NCBI GenBank assembly: GCA_944548615.1
Contig: OX155961.1
Coordinates: forward strand, 27,376,414 to 27,440,413
Direction of reading: 5' to 3'
DNA length: 64,000 nt
From: Micropterix aruncella
Taxonomy: Eukaryota; Arthropoda; Insecta; Lepidoptera; Micropterigidae
The notes below the pieces were generated by a model. That model saw nothing but the letters and a program-made list of their open reading frames with translations. It searched no databases and was not told the DNA's origin. The translations under genes were made by a program, and so were the position numbers. Positions 22,127-33,595 of this stretch are shown here, one piece after another (the first letter of the stretch is position 1; every line of letters begins with the position of its first letter).

Positions 22127-22485
22127 CTGAGAAAAATATTGGATTGATTCTTATATTACTATTTTGTTACTAAGATTTTATTCATTATAACAATATTTCA
22201 ATCGTAATTTTGTTGAATTACAAGGAATTTCGCTGAAACTCTACTACTCGATTATATGTATCAACATTTTTCGTACGGTTAATACGGCAATTACTGTATA
22301 CTGTAGTTTCAACAGGATTCATATGTCCGAATATAACCGTACCTAGATATGATGTCATGTTAGAAGCGAGATGCCAAGGTCGCGACGTAATGAAATAACA
22401 TTATGGACCACGGTCCGAGTTATATTCGTAATCCTTGTTGAAACATGCGTATTTCCGTATATAATATCGTACCTAATATATTTTT
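22127..22485. mobile_element. TA-target MITE (CTGAGAAAAATATTGGA end), right end lost
   Basis: Starts CTGAGAAAAATATTGGATT. Its interior (TTTCAATCGTAA-TTTGTT, AAACTC-A-TACTCGATTATAT, GAAACATGCGTATTTCCGTATAT) matches the element at 27487-28273 in order. The expected right inverted end ATATTTTTCTCAG is not clear here, so the right boundary is approximate. Confidence 0.7.
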
Positions 22486-23564
22486 TAAAGTAGTTTCTAA
22501 GTAAATATTTTAATAAATTGACTGATAAATTAAAGGCGATTAAAAACATTGATATGTTGAAGAAATCCATCTGGGTGTATTTGATTAACATCAACATGTA
22601 TGCGTATAACGACATTTTCAAATACTTTGAAAACAACATCGTAGGTACTTACCTACTAATGTAATATAATGTACCATTTTTTATTGACAATTATTTCTTT
22701 ATATCCTATTTTATGTAAATTGGAGTAATTTTAGGATAATTCACGGTGTATATATAATTCCTTATTTATTGAGTAATTAATTTTAGATTTTTTTAAATAT
22801 ACTTGGTCATTCCTCCAAAATTGTAATGGTCGTACCCTAATGTCAATAAATACTCTTTATTCCTAATGTTCTTTGGCCCAATTATATTGTTTGGAATACT
22901 TATTAGAAACACCAATCTACCAGCTTCGGTTACTATGTACAAAGATAGGTACCTTTCACTAGTTGCATCCACAGCCATCATCCATCTATCAATACCCTCA
23001 GCTTCTGTGCGAAAATCGTAAATTTATTCGTGTTTAGTCTTAGAGCATGGATGACAACATTATGAAAAAAAAAAAATAATAACCAGAGTAAATGTAAATT
23101 CATTTTTAAATATTCTCTTGAATTTTTATTCCACTTATAATAACAATAAAATGGTCAGCAATCTTTGACTAAAATGGGTAGTGTTTCGATTGACAAAAAA
23201 TATTCGATTACGATTGAAGTACCTACCTATTATAAAAACCCTGAGTCAGAAACATTTCTTTTATAACTATTTCACGCAATAACGCACGAAGTGACCTCAG
23301 CGAATATTTCCTGGTACTTTCACAAGGGTCAAACAATGGGTCATTACTATAAGATATGATTATCCTCGTGTCTGACTGAATGTAAAGCTGCATTTTAAAC
23401 CGCATAATGGGGCGCGAAAAATTGAGGAATGCGAAACATCCGACTGGCGCCAAAATAATAGACATTGCAGAAGTTAAGTGTTTTTATGATCCTTTAGAAT
23501 AATACTCGTATAACACATATATACAATATTACTTAGAAATTATCTTTGATGAACATTACAGGAT
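22486..23564. other. No recognised gene
   Basis: Just over 1 kb of AT-rich DNA. Minus-strand open frames (22355-22639, 22793-22981, 23223-23465) have no recognised motifs. Confidence 0.4.
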
Positions 23565-24310
23565 ACATATATACATTACATTATATTACATTTACGTTGT
23601 GTCCAATTGGCGCCTAAAAACTGCTCTTGGACGTGTCAAAATATTTGTGTTTTAAGTAGTAAATATCATTACTACTTTAATCTTTACCTAATAAAAAATA
23701 TACAGTGTCTAAGAAACTTGGGAACCTACTAAAAGTTATTCGTCGTATAATCGTATTACAAAACAAATTAAAGGCTTATTTAATAAAATAGTAAATAATT
23801 CTCATGGCTATCTACTAAACACACAATAATTAAAATAGTCAGTTAAAAAGTTGAATAACCAAAGCAGAAGCCTAACAATTGAAATAGTCAATAAATCTAA
23901 TAGGTATATACCTACTAAAAACTGTACATAGTAACATCCAAACTAGTAAGTAAATTGTTAAATAATCAAACTATAGCTAAATCTTACATTTAAATACTAA
24001 AAGTACATATTATATAATTATCATTCAAATTGGTACAATATTTGCAAAGTCATGGCCCTCGAATTCGGTCAGATTATAGAAAGGGTGGCCTATCAGCATC
24101 TCCTTAATGTTTTTTTTTAATTGTTTGTCCTCCAGTTGTTTGATAGTGGTAGGTAGTAAATTGTAGAATTTAATGCTAAAGTATAAGTAGCTCTTCTGTA
24201 CTTTTGCCAGTCTTGTTCAGGGCACGCATAAAAGGGAATTACCACGTGTATGGTGATAGTGAATGTCCGCTCTAGTTGCGGTTTCTGTTAGGTGTTGTCT
24301 GGCATAAATT
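23565..24310 (-). pseudogene. LINE 3' end with (TAATG)n tail, copy B
   Basis: Same family and orientation as copy A at 18.4 kb. The tail complement (ATTACATTATATTACATTTA) is at 23573-23592, then the CTCTTGGACGTGTCAAAATA UTR block. The coding end (GGTGGCCTATCAGCATCTCCTT, about 24088-24109) corresponds to KEMLIGHPF on the minus strand. Stops and indels are more numerous than in copy A. Confidence 0.8.
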
Positions 24311-24329
24311 ATTCTATATTAACTCCTTA

Positions 24330-24800
24330 TGAAGTTGACATACGGTTATGAAGAAAGAACATTTATGTAAGTTGGTTAATGCAGTTGTTGTGAAACCCTT
24401 CTTGGATTCGTTTACATTATTGATTAATTACATTATTGAACCTTTGCAAAATGTATGCATACGTTTCATCTTCGGTCTAAGTAAGTATTTTCTGTGGCCA
24501 TATAAGGCACAATTAAAGTGGTTGCCAATACGCCAATGGTAAAATGTTCATATACTTGCTCTCCTGTATCGTCTACTCTCCTAATCGACGCCACCTTGTC
24601 TCCCCAAGCTATTCGAAGAATTAAGATTCCATGGTCTCTTAAATCGATTAGCCTCTGACGATTTACTCAAAAGTCATTGTCATAATACTGATTTCCACAC
24701 TTTTTCGTGTTTATGGTGCAAGACTGGAACGATCTCCCAGCAAATATGCGTAGCTCGCCTTTGATAGAATCATTCAAGAACAACCAGTTCTTTCTTTGTC
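24330..24800 (+). pseudogene. LINE RT C-terminal fragment, same family as 15.9 kb
   Basis: The coding remnant includes VCIRFIFGLSKYF and AQLKWLPIRQW (24450-24542). After frame changes it continues VHILALLYRLLS and VQDWNDLPANMRSSPL-ESFK (about 24716-24782). This is the classical sequence of landmarks after the RT domain of a Jockey-like LINE. It is inactive. Confidence 0.8.
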
Positions 24801-24869
24801 TTTTCTCTCCTAATTTCATTTTCTCAGGCATTCTTAGTTTCAAATATAGTAGTTAGATATCGCACCAAA

Positions 24870-25848
24870 GTCGATTTTAAAGATTATCATGCGAAAGCCG
24901 TATCGTTATCCTTCAGAAGATCTTTTCAATGAATATAATGTGCTGGATACTAGGCAACTATATTAAAAAATATCGCTATCATATATTAAGTTCAATCAGA
25001 TAAATATTTTTTCACAAAATACCCTATCAACGAGGTATTCCGAATATATTAATCAGAAGGTTTACTACTTTTGATAATACCCAGAAGGTATACCTACTAC
25101 TTTTGGTCAGCGCACCTATACATTCATTGCCCCAAGGTTATTCAATGCTTTTCCTGGCGACATAAAATCGGCGCAAAATAAGATCTACTTTAAAAGGCTG
25201 GCTTGTAAAAAAGGAAAGACAAGGATTTTTAAAAATATTGGACATTATAACCTAACCTGGACATTTGATTTCTGTTTTTTTTTTGATATTTTGAAATATC
25301 ACATGATATTTTGATTCTTATACTATAGTATGTTATATTATTATTACTATTTTATTTTTTATTAATAATAATTTTTGTTTTAACGTATATTAAGAGATAA
25401 TTTGTTTTAGTTTTAACACTATTTTATCTTAGTTATAAGTAAAATGCAGGACTATTTTGTTTAAATTCTTATTCTAATTTTGACTATTTTAAATTGTTTT
25501 TTTTCTGATTTGAATTTATTTGCAGACATTTTAATTTTCCACTTCTAACTTTAAGTATTTAGTCATTTTTAAAATGGTTTTGCAATTCTATTATCTTGTT
25601 CATACATGGAATATATGTAATTTTTATAAACACGGTATTGTTGCAAGCATATTCAAACACAAAATTTTATTTTAGAACAGGTCCCGGCCTAGTTAGGTGA
25701 CGTTGCCACTAGACTATGCGATGTATTCTTTTTTCTGCTTCTGATTCAATTTTGTAAGTAATTTTGTGCATAATTCCTACGCTGAAATTGTTTACTCTAA
25801 TTTTATATTTGCATTACTTATATAAATAAAATAAATAAATAAATAAAC
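24870..25848 (+). pseudogene. LINE 3' end with long 3' UTR and (AAAT)n tail
   Basis: The coding remnant at about 25100-25235 reads FGQRTYTFIAPRLFNAFPGD then KSAQNKIYFKRLA, the LINE C-terminal block. The AT-rich 3' UTR includes CGGCCTAGTTAGGTGACG-TTGCCACTAGACTATGC (25687 on) and ends in an AAATAAAT-type tail (about 25822-25847). The UTR recurs in reverse at 41285-41830. Confidence 0.75.
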
Positions 25849-26160
25849 TTTGTATCTCATGCAGACAAGCTGATTTGCGCGCGTGTGCCATTGCATCTGT
25901 GATTAGGTTCGTTGTAAGATATTGCCTTGTGCAATAAGCTCGCCTTTTTGTATTTTACTCGACAAGGTGGTAAAGTATTGTCAACTCGCTTCTGTGTGTC
26001 TATCTGTCTTTGTGTGTGTGTGTGTGTGTGTATTCCTTCACGATAGCGCCCAAACGATTCATCCGATCGCGCTGAAATTTGGTGTGCAGGCCTCATTCGG
26101 TCATTGCAAGAGTTGAATTGTGGTTGAAATTGGTCCACTAGAGGGCGGGCTAGTCATATT
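25849..26160 (+). repeat. Interspersed repeat with (GT)n microsatellite
   Basis: A (GT)n run lies at about 26012-26030. Just downstream is GCGCTGAAATTTGGTGTGC, a phrase that recurs in many insect interspersed repeats (established observation, not checked here). Opposed open frames at 25857-26138 and 25922-26116 are not coding. Confidence 0.45.
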
Positions 26161-26870
26161 TCATTCTCGAAATGTTAGACTTAGAGACTTTAAATATGAT
26201 ACACAAATGCCTTGTAGGACCGAAATCATGTTGTTAGAGATTGGCTGAAATATCTTGTATACAAGCGACGCAAATAATATTTAAATTCCGCCATATTTGA
26301 AAAAACATTAAATCATTTTTTGAAAATACTAGTTTAATACCACTAAAAATACTACTATGAATATAATACGAATTGGTTCGTTGGAGGAGGTTAGGTTGGT
26401 GCGGGAGGGGGGGGGGGTTTCGACTTGGCGGGAAAGCCTTGGGGTGACACAACCGCTTATTTTTAACCACCTTACCTTTGTATTTTTATTAAAAAAGTAG
26501 GTAAAAAATCGTTGAGCGATCTATTCAACACTAGTTTACAATATACCAGTTTTTTTTTTGTACACAATAGGCCAATTTATTCGCCTTTTTTATGTTTAGA
26601 ATCGTAGGAACGACTTGACGTATCACGTACGCTATGTAAATTTCGGTATTTTTATATTTTTTTATTTTTTGAACTCGACTGTACGTGATACGGCTTGGTG
26701 CGTTCGGGCGATAATATGACGGACGTATCACGTACGTTCGTATAGGTAGGGCGTTTAAGTGCAATGAAAAAGTTTGTTGTTATAGTTATTATTATTGAAG
26801 ATAGACGCACAAACGCATACAAATGTAGGAATGCCTACCTACTGAAGTAGAATGAAATGATATTGTATTG
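26161..26870. other. AT-rich stretch with a G-run and repeated TATCACGTAC
   Basis: A G-run lies at about 26399-26417. TATCACGTAC occurs at 26621-26630 and 26726-26735, and inverted at 26681-26690. No gene is evident; open frames at 26234-26470 and 26531-26764 (minus) are unsupported. Confidence 0.4.
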
Positions 26871-27350
26871 TGTCTACGCAAACGGTCTTGCATCGATGAC
26901 CAAATCGCGCCTGACGAACGTTTCATGACGCATCCGATTCGGAGTTCCAAATGCGATGGTGTGCGGCCAGCCTAGTTTTTCAGCATGTCCGCGACGTCGT
27001 AAGTCGCGGTGTTTATGGCCCGCGACGGCGGCGCGCGCGGAGATGAAAAAAGCGCCGAACAAAGGGGATATCTTGTAAATAACGGGCGGCGGATTGTTTC
27101 GGGCGTCTGGTTTATGTCGCGAAGCCATGTCTCGGCGCTTCAATCACCCGGCCATTGCATATACGCGGAACTGCCTCTGGACGACTCGTTGACGGAAAGC
27201 ATCCTCACAGATCCCGAGAAGACACAACCGCGTAAAATTATAAAATGTTGCAATGCGGTCATCAAACCGCGTAACATCCGCATACGAGGAGAAATTATTG
27301 GTTTTGGTAAACTTTTGTAGCTTTCCATACAACATGATATGATTCAAAGG
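26871..27350. other. CpG-rich unique segment, unassigned
   Basis: An abrupt change from AT-rich DNA to a GC/CpG-rich 480-bp patch. Long frames are open on both strands (27009-27320 plus; 26874-27143, 27140-27328 and 27144-27347 minus). I cannot choose between them and recognise no domain. It could be a promoter-like CpG-rich patch, an exon of an unseen host gene, or an old element. Confidence 0.35.
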
Positions 27351-27486
27351 CCGCGCGAGAGCAGAGAGGTAAAAACTCGTACTTAGGTCGTATCATTAAT
27401 TATATAACGCTGTGCTTTTCAACCTTTATTAGATAGCTACCCCCTTATTGTTAAAAAAAATGCGACCCCCTTTATACTGTCTTATA

Positions 27487-28273
27487 CTGAGAAAAATATT
27501 GGATTTCTTTCTACAATATTAGAAATATATAGTTTATTAGGATTAAGGTATTTAATGATCTATTTACTTTAATGTTTTATTTTATATTAATTATATATTT
27601 ACTTGTTTTATTTTTATACATGTATTTTTATTTAATTCAAGGTTTTTTTCCATTTTCGCATTTTCTCTTTTTGTATAAACTACTTTTTCTCTTTTGAATA
27701 TGTTTTCTTTTTTAAACTAGTATTTGTTTAATATGTTTGCCCTAGAACAAGTGTATACTTAGTTGGGCGACATGGGACCGATCTTCACTATAAGCGTGAC
27801 ACAATTTGCTGTGGGTTTTATTTTAAACTAGATATTAAGTATGATTTGTTACGCTTGTTGCATATTATGTAGGTACATCACAATAAATAAATAAATAAAA
27901 TATAGTTTTGTTATTACGGTTTTATACAGACTAATGACGTTTCAATCGTAAGTTTGTTAATTTCAAGGAATTTTTTTGAAACTCCATTACTCGATTATAT
28001 ATTTATCCATGCTCCGTACGGGTAATACAAAAATAACGGTAGAATGTAGCTTCAACATGATTCTTGTAACTGATCATACATAACCTTACGTTTGTAATAC
28101 CATGCTGTCATGGTAAAAGCAAAATCTCGTTGTGCGCCGTAATGAATGTGCGGTGTAATTAATATGCCCGTGACATGGTAACTACACCGTTACGCATCAT
28201 GTTGATACATACACACGAAATCTCTTTTGAAACATGCGTATTTCCGTATATTACAGCTTTATATTTTTCTCAG
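27487..28273. mobile_element. TA-target MITE nested in the hAT element
   Basis: Inverted ends CTGAGAAAAATAT (27487-27499) and ATATTTTTCTCAG (28261-28273) are perfect over 13 bp. Flanks TATA (27483-27486 and 28274-28277) fit a TA target, as for Tc1/mariner-like MITEs. It contains a LINE tail. Once that is removed, the body aligns with the MITE at 22127. Confidence 0.88.
27536..27899 (+). mobile_element. LINE 3' UTR/tail nested in the TA-MITE
   Basis: AT-rich LINE 3' end with TTGGGCGACATGGGACC, AAGCGTGACACAATTTGCTGTGG and an AATAAATAAATAAATAAA tail. It is bounded by a 9-bp target-site duplication ATATAGTTT (27527-27535 and 27900-27908). The same 3' UTR is present in reverse at 41915-42085 and 61741-61965. 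No coding part remains. Confidence 0.85.
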
Positions 28274-28541
28274 TATAGTTCTCTCGACTCCCTTGGTCTC
28301 TTCCACAACTGTGTAACTGTAAGCATTTAATTTTTGTTTTTGTAAAACCAAATTGCGAAAAATACATTAATTTTAATCGTTTTTCACTTTCGAAGCTGCA
28401 CTTACCTGTTTCCATCTTAGATCAACATAAAGTTTTGTAAAATAAATAGCAAAAAAAAACATATTAAATATGTTTCCCTTCCGAATCTGTAAATGTTTGC
28501 ATATTATATAATAAAGACTTTGTTAATATTTTAGATTCTTA

Positions 28542-28591
28542 TTTTTAGATAGCCTGCGACCCCCACCGGGGGGTCGCAGGCTATCTAAAAA
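28542..28591. repeat. Perfect 23-bp-arm palindrome
   Basis: Arms 28542-28564 and 28569-28591 are exact reverse complements around a 4-nt loop ACCG. The core is GCGACCCCC / GGGGGTCGC. It lies near the right end of the hAT element at 27410-28616 and can form a very stable hairpin. Confidence 0.95.
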
Positions 28592-28617
28592 TCTACCCAC
28601 TGGTTGAAAAACACTGA

Positions 28618-28810
28618 TATATCGTATTAGATTGCTCAACGCCGTACTACGATTTGGAAACCAGTATTTTAGTATCAAACGCAACGCGTAGATGGCACTC
28701 ATTGTTAAAAAATATTATTTCGTTCAATATCTTGATTTCGTGGTTTAGCAGTATGACGGCACACTGTAGATGGCGCTTTTAACAAGCCTTAAACTAATAA
28801 TATAACAATA
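28618..28810 (+). repeat. Family V repeat copy
   Basis: GTATTAGATTGCTCAACGCC-GTACTACG resembles 33752-33790 and the two flanks of the piggyBac MITE at 62.4-62.7 kb. AGATGGCA/GCT is repeated downstream (28692, 28770). No coding content. Confidence 0.5.
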
Positions 28811-30648
28811 AAAGAATTTTTCTATTATAGCTCTTATTATTTTACTGTTATTTATGTATAGAAATCAAATTTTTAATTTGGTATGCAGGTTTCAATATGT
28901 AGTAATTACCCACTTAAATGTTCTGATATACTAATATATGGCATTTTAATTCCTCGTCTTATTTCTGTAATAATCAGCCTATAAAAATGCGATAGATGGC
29001 ACTAATAATTGTATGTTATATTTTTATCATTGTTTAAATGATTAGGTTTTATATTCAGTCGTTTATAAAAAAAACATTCATTATCAATGTTATTTAAGAC
29101 GGCCAAATTAATTGCTATTAGTTTGACCGTCAATGATATCAGCGACACCTGCATTTCACTGGCACAGAAAAGTTGCCAAAGCGGTCTATGGAGTTGTACA
29201 ATTTAATACCATATATTATCAATGGTTGTACTAAAAGTTTCTGGAATCTGAAAATCCATAACATCATTTTTGCAACGTTTTTAATGCGCTTTTATTAGCT
29301 TGAACTGTACATTGTAAGCAAATTTTGCAGCTCACCTATCCCTCACGTCTAATTGTCATACCGATTTAAAACTTTGCAAAATTTGCCATTCTGGTGACAA
29401 TATGGCATCGTAGGGCTTGTTACAATGGAGGTGGGAGGTGCTCATAGGGATAAGTTAATGGCTAATAATAAACTCATCAAGTTTGGTCTCGTTTGACCTG
29501 TCTCAATGAGTCTTTTGGTTACATATTGTGGCCAGAAGGGTTTGATGATAGAGGAGGGAAGTGGCGGTGGCGCATCTGATAAAAGCCTGTTTTCAGTTTT
29601 TAAAACTGCACTTTAATTAATATTGTATGCAAGCACCACATTTACAGTCTTTCAATACCTTGATAAACAATTGTTTAACGCTGTTCGTTACCAATATTGT
29701 CGTTTCAAAGTTACCTGTAAAATTTGAAAAATGACAATTGCAATACTATAGATTTTTAGTGATCACTCGTCGTATTTTCAGACTATCCTCTGTACTAAAC
29801 GTTTTGTTTACTTAGATTCAGGATTTTTCTTTTAATCGTGAAAATACCGTATAGTGTGAAAATACTATTTAGTAACACAGACTTTGGCTGGAAATAATAC
29901 GAATATTTGACATTCGCCATCGGTTAAATCATTTTTGCTATGTGCTAGATGTGTCAAAGTAGAACAGACTACAAAAAAATCTTCATAATTGATGCGGATT
30001 TATTATTGAAGTTGTTACTCCCAGCTGGTAATCAATTGCTCCGGTAAATCAAATCAAATATTCGGGCATATTCATACCCAGACAATTAAAATTGGATACA
30101 AAATGAATTTGTGTTTTAATGAGACTCCGAAAAATTATAATACATATATAACATTATGCCCCACACATTATTAAGCATATTGTCTTGTCGAAACCGTGTC
30201 CTTGTTTGGCCATTACTTTAGTCAGGAAAATCATTATTTAAGGACCTCGTGACTTTATGTTTCTCAGTGCATGACATGTTGAGTCCACTGAATATTTTTA
30301 TCTAGCTTTACGTCTAGAAACACTGGGAATAATTTGGGAGATATCATGTTCTGTCTTATATAAGCCATAAGGAAGCAGCTACTTTTAATGGGCTTCAATC
30401 ATTACAATCAAGAAAAAAATGTGCAGATGTGATATTTATCCATTAATTGTGGACAGGTTGCATCGATTGTTCTAATCTGCTAAAAATAGTAACTTTCAGT
30501 GTACCATCGCGACTCACTCGGCAAACGAAGTTATTCCACCTTCAGCAGGTAAGCACTAATCATTCACAAAACAGTTAAATATATAGAGTAACTAAAATCT
30601 GTAATACACAGATCGGCGATAATGATCTATTCAATAATTTATCTAAAA
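28811..30648. other. No recognised gene or repeat
   Basis: 1.8 kb of AT-rich DNA with no long open frame, no recognised ends and no obvious match elsewhere in the window. Confidence 0.45.
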
Positions 30649-30653
30649 CACTT

Positions 30654-31083
30654 ATTGGACAGTGCCTGGTCGCTCTTTCTGATGCTGTGCGGAAACCAGG
30701 CTTCCAATCTTACGTCGACTTATACCTCAGCGGACAAGAGAGTAGAGAAACACAAACATTAGTATTTAACAATTTATTATTTATTTAATTAATTATGCAG
30801 AGACGCTTACCAATGAGTTACGTGGTGTGATCGAGAGTGACTTTATATATAAAAAATTGCGGTTTATAAAACCACCATTTTGAAGTTGAAAATTTAGAAT
30901 GACGTCAGGCTGTATATTCGTATATTGTAAGAAACGTTTGAAAAATGCTGAGCGCGAAAGACACGTTTATGAATTCTGATTAAATATGTTATAAATTAGG
31001 TCAGACAGAATTCTTGCAAAAAATGTTATCGTGTGAATTAATTGGTATTCGCAAAATTATATAATATGTTGCTAACCGTTACA
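30654..31083 (-). repeat. Family L: candidate 430-bp solo LTR with 5-bp TSD
   Basis: Bounded by CACTT (30649-30653 and 31084-31088). Read on the minus strand it begins TGTAACGGTTAGCAACATAT, with a TATATAAAG box (30849-30841) and AATAAA-like signals downstream, as in an LTR. The other end (…CTGTCCAAT) is not CA, so the class is not certain. Related copies: 4668-5600 and 61435-61600. Confidence 0.65.
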
Positions 31084-31088
31084 CACTT

Positions 31089-31902
31089 AAAAAAGCAATG
31101 ATTATTAACGGTGTTAACATGTCTTTGTAATTGTAACATAGTAGTAATCCTATGTATTCATGAATGTATTTTAATAATATGTATGCATTACTTTATTATA
31201 TAACGTAGGTATATTTACTTTATATTTATTTAGTTATTATGACTCCTCTCTTCCCACCTCAACCTATGTGTCTTTATTTTTCAAAAAAATAAATGTTGAA
31301 GTGAAAACATGTGATAAGCTTTGCTCTTGAAATTTAATAATTTTGTATCTTACATATTGAAACAGCTGTATCTTTCCTGAAAAATAATAATTTAAAAAAT
31401 ACTTCAGTTGCTAGAGCTAGGTGCGCCTCTTGTCGCCAAATCCAATAAAATTGCAACGATGCGATCGCTCAAAATGCGATTGCGATCCCCAACGCTGGGG
31501 TGTGAAATAGGATTCAAAGAGCGACAGTATCGGCTTTGACAGCGCGTAGCAAATTTAAACTTTCAATTGGGCGGATGACTGCGGTCGCCGCTTCCACTTG
31601 TGCACTGCGCTCCCCGGAGACATGTGTGAATTATTCATGAGCTTATGATCAAAGACCGCGAAAGACAACGCTGGAATAATTCGCGATGCTTCCGCCGCGA
31701 TGAACACTGTGCGACTGCCGCCTTCTTTTAGTGCGAGCTTATCAGATGCCGGTGGATATATCCATATTATTTTCATATTACTTTTATTAGTATAATGGTA
31801 TTCCTTTAATAATATTGTTAATAATTCCATAAGAACTTATAAAGATTCCGTAAATCAAAACCTAGCCAAAACAATTAGGTCACTATTTTTAGCTTTATTA
31901 CT
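31089..31902. other. Unassigned; CpG-rich patch at 31430-31745
   Basis: The patch is CpG-dense, with a 91-codon minus-strand frame (31555-31830) lacking known motifs. The rest is AT-rich. It could be unique DNA. Confidence 0.35.
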
Positions 31903-32467
31903 CAGTGACCTAACTAGAAAAATGGGTCCCAGTGCAAAATGGAACAAAGAGCCCCTTCCCCTAATGTAACTATATTTATGATGGCACATATGATACAATT
32001 ACTGAATACCTAGCTATATTACATATTTATATCGTAGCTACAAGTCGGCCTATTTATTTGAGGGCATTGCCTCGAACATGTTGAGAAACAAGTCCACAAG
32101 GATATCAGCGGGACACGCGGTATCACATAGAAAAATTGTTCCGGCAGAATGTTCGAAATAATGTTATTTTTATTGAAATACTCTGAGTAGAACTACCAAG
32201 TGCGTTGCTAGTAAAACTAAAATAATTTCCAAATAAAATAATTACTGTTGCACCAAGTTTTGCATATCTATATATTTAAATAACCTAGGTAATGTAATAT
32301 AAAAATACAAACAAGTACGTTCCTAGAATAATTTTCATCTTAATTTGCATATATTAATTCCTATCGTAGGCTGATGGAACGTCGTTCCTAGACAGAAGTT
32401 CCATTTCAGGCCCTCTAACTACCATGGCCCCCGGTGCACCGGCTTCACCGGCTTAGTTACGCTAATA
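31903..32467. mobile_element. hAT-type nonautonomous element, 565 bp
   Basis: Flanked by an exact 8-bp duplication TTATTACT (31895-31902 and 32468-32475). The left end is CAGTGACCTAACTA. The right end TTAGTTACGC is followed by seven diverged terminal bases. The interior matches the 13.2-14.4 kb element: CATTGCCTCGAACATGTTG, TGGAACGTCGTTCCTAGAC, CACCGGCTTAGTTACGC. No transposase. Confidence 0.85.
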
Positions 32468-32475
32468 TTATTACT

Positions 32476-32765
32476 GATAAATATTACTAATAGTATCTTT
32501 TATATACGCTATTATTATAAGTATACACGCTCACACTCCACAGCCATACACTCAACACCCTCACGCAGGCAAACACCCTAAACACAGGCCTCTTATATTA
32601 TGCAGTACTAAACTTTTAGATATTTCTGTTTTATTAAGTAGTTCAATGCAATTTCTGTAATTTTATTGAAATATGTAGTCGGTTTTAGATTTTTGATTAT
32701 ATGTAATTTTTTTAAATATTGTACTGTATGATTTCTTATATAAGGAATTAAATTGAATTGAATAT
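32476..32765 (+). mobile_element. Probable LINE 3' UTR with (ATTGA)n tail
   Basis: AT-rich stretch ending TTAAATTGAATTGAATAT (about 32746-32763), which looks like a short-repeat LINE tail. No coding part, so confidence is limited. Confidence 0.45.
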
Positions 32766-33190
32766 ACAAGTCATAAATAGTAAGTTAAGTAAATTCCTAG
32801 GGCCCCACAATCTATGCATCTACAATTATGTGATCTACAATCTGTGATCTACAATCTACAATTATGTAAAATATTTTATAGGAAATTTAATAATGTAAAA
32901 CTAGGGATAAATTAAATAAATAAATATTTATAAGCAAATATTTTTATCGTAAATATAACGTGAAAACGAAAGAAATGTTAGAAAAAAACAAAAAGTATAA
33001 TTAGAAGAAGAAAATGCAAGAAAATACAAGAAAATACAAAGAGAAAACACAAAAAAATACAATGAGATTAAAAATAAAATGACATTACAAATAAATCATC
33101 ATCACTATTGATTTTAGTCATCACACGAGCAATATTCCTGAAGTGATAAAAACGCCTTATCTGTGATCTTTTTAATGCGGCTATTAAACA
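32766..33190. other. A-rich low-complexity stretch
   Basis: Includes an (AAGAAAATACAA)-like tandem run at about 33010-33060. No gene is seen. Confidence 0.5.
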
Positions 33191-33199
33191 CGCCAAGTG

Positions 33200-33595
33200 A
33201 TTGCGATTGTCGAATGTGATCGCTAATATTATTTGTAAACCCCTGAGCCGGCGACGTTTTCTAGCCTCTCCGACGAATATAATGTATGACTTACCAAACG
33301 CAGCTTGCTGCGGTATTGTATTAGATAATGGTAATGCACAGCATTCACTTCAAATTCCGTCTGATTTCTGGGAACATATATGCTACTTCCATTATATAGA
33401 TGGACGGTAGTGTCATTATCTCCAAACAGATGCCTTGCAGGCGTATCAAGCGAAACACACGCTATTGTGCTGACGGCACGCTTCTGCATAATAAGGGTCT
33501 GACTACTATCTAATAGTTTACATAATGCCCTTTTCCGAATATCTTCTAATAGCCTTCCTTTTGCGACTAGAACTAACGATTCTTTAACATCTTAT
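33200..33595 (-). pseudogene. LINE RT C-terminal fragment
   Basis: The minus-strand frame begins upstream as RLLEDIRKRALCKLL and continues IMQKRAVSTIACVSLDTPAR, then HYHYLIQYRSKLRL. QKRA-R-I, the R-LF step and the H-Y-TR-K--L block are hallmark features of the post-RT region in many LINEs (Jockey/I-like). It is truncated at both ends. Confidence 0.75.

Larger units (their letters stand above)
27410..28616. mobile_element. hAT-type element, host of two nested insertions
   Basis: Left end CTGTGCTTTTCAACC and inverted right end CAGTGTTTTTCAACC agree at 13 of 15 bases. The flanking octamers ATATAACG (27402-27409) and ATATATCG (28617-28624) agree at 7 of 8. Without the internal TA-MITE it would be about 0.42 kb and noncoding. 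Both subterminal regions contain GCGACCCCC. Confidence 0.8.
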
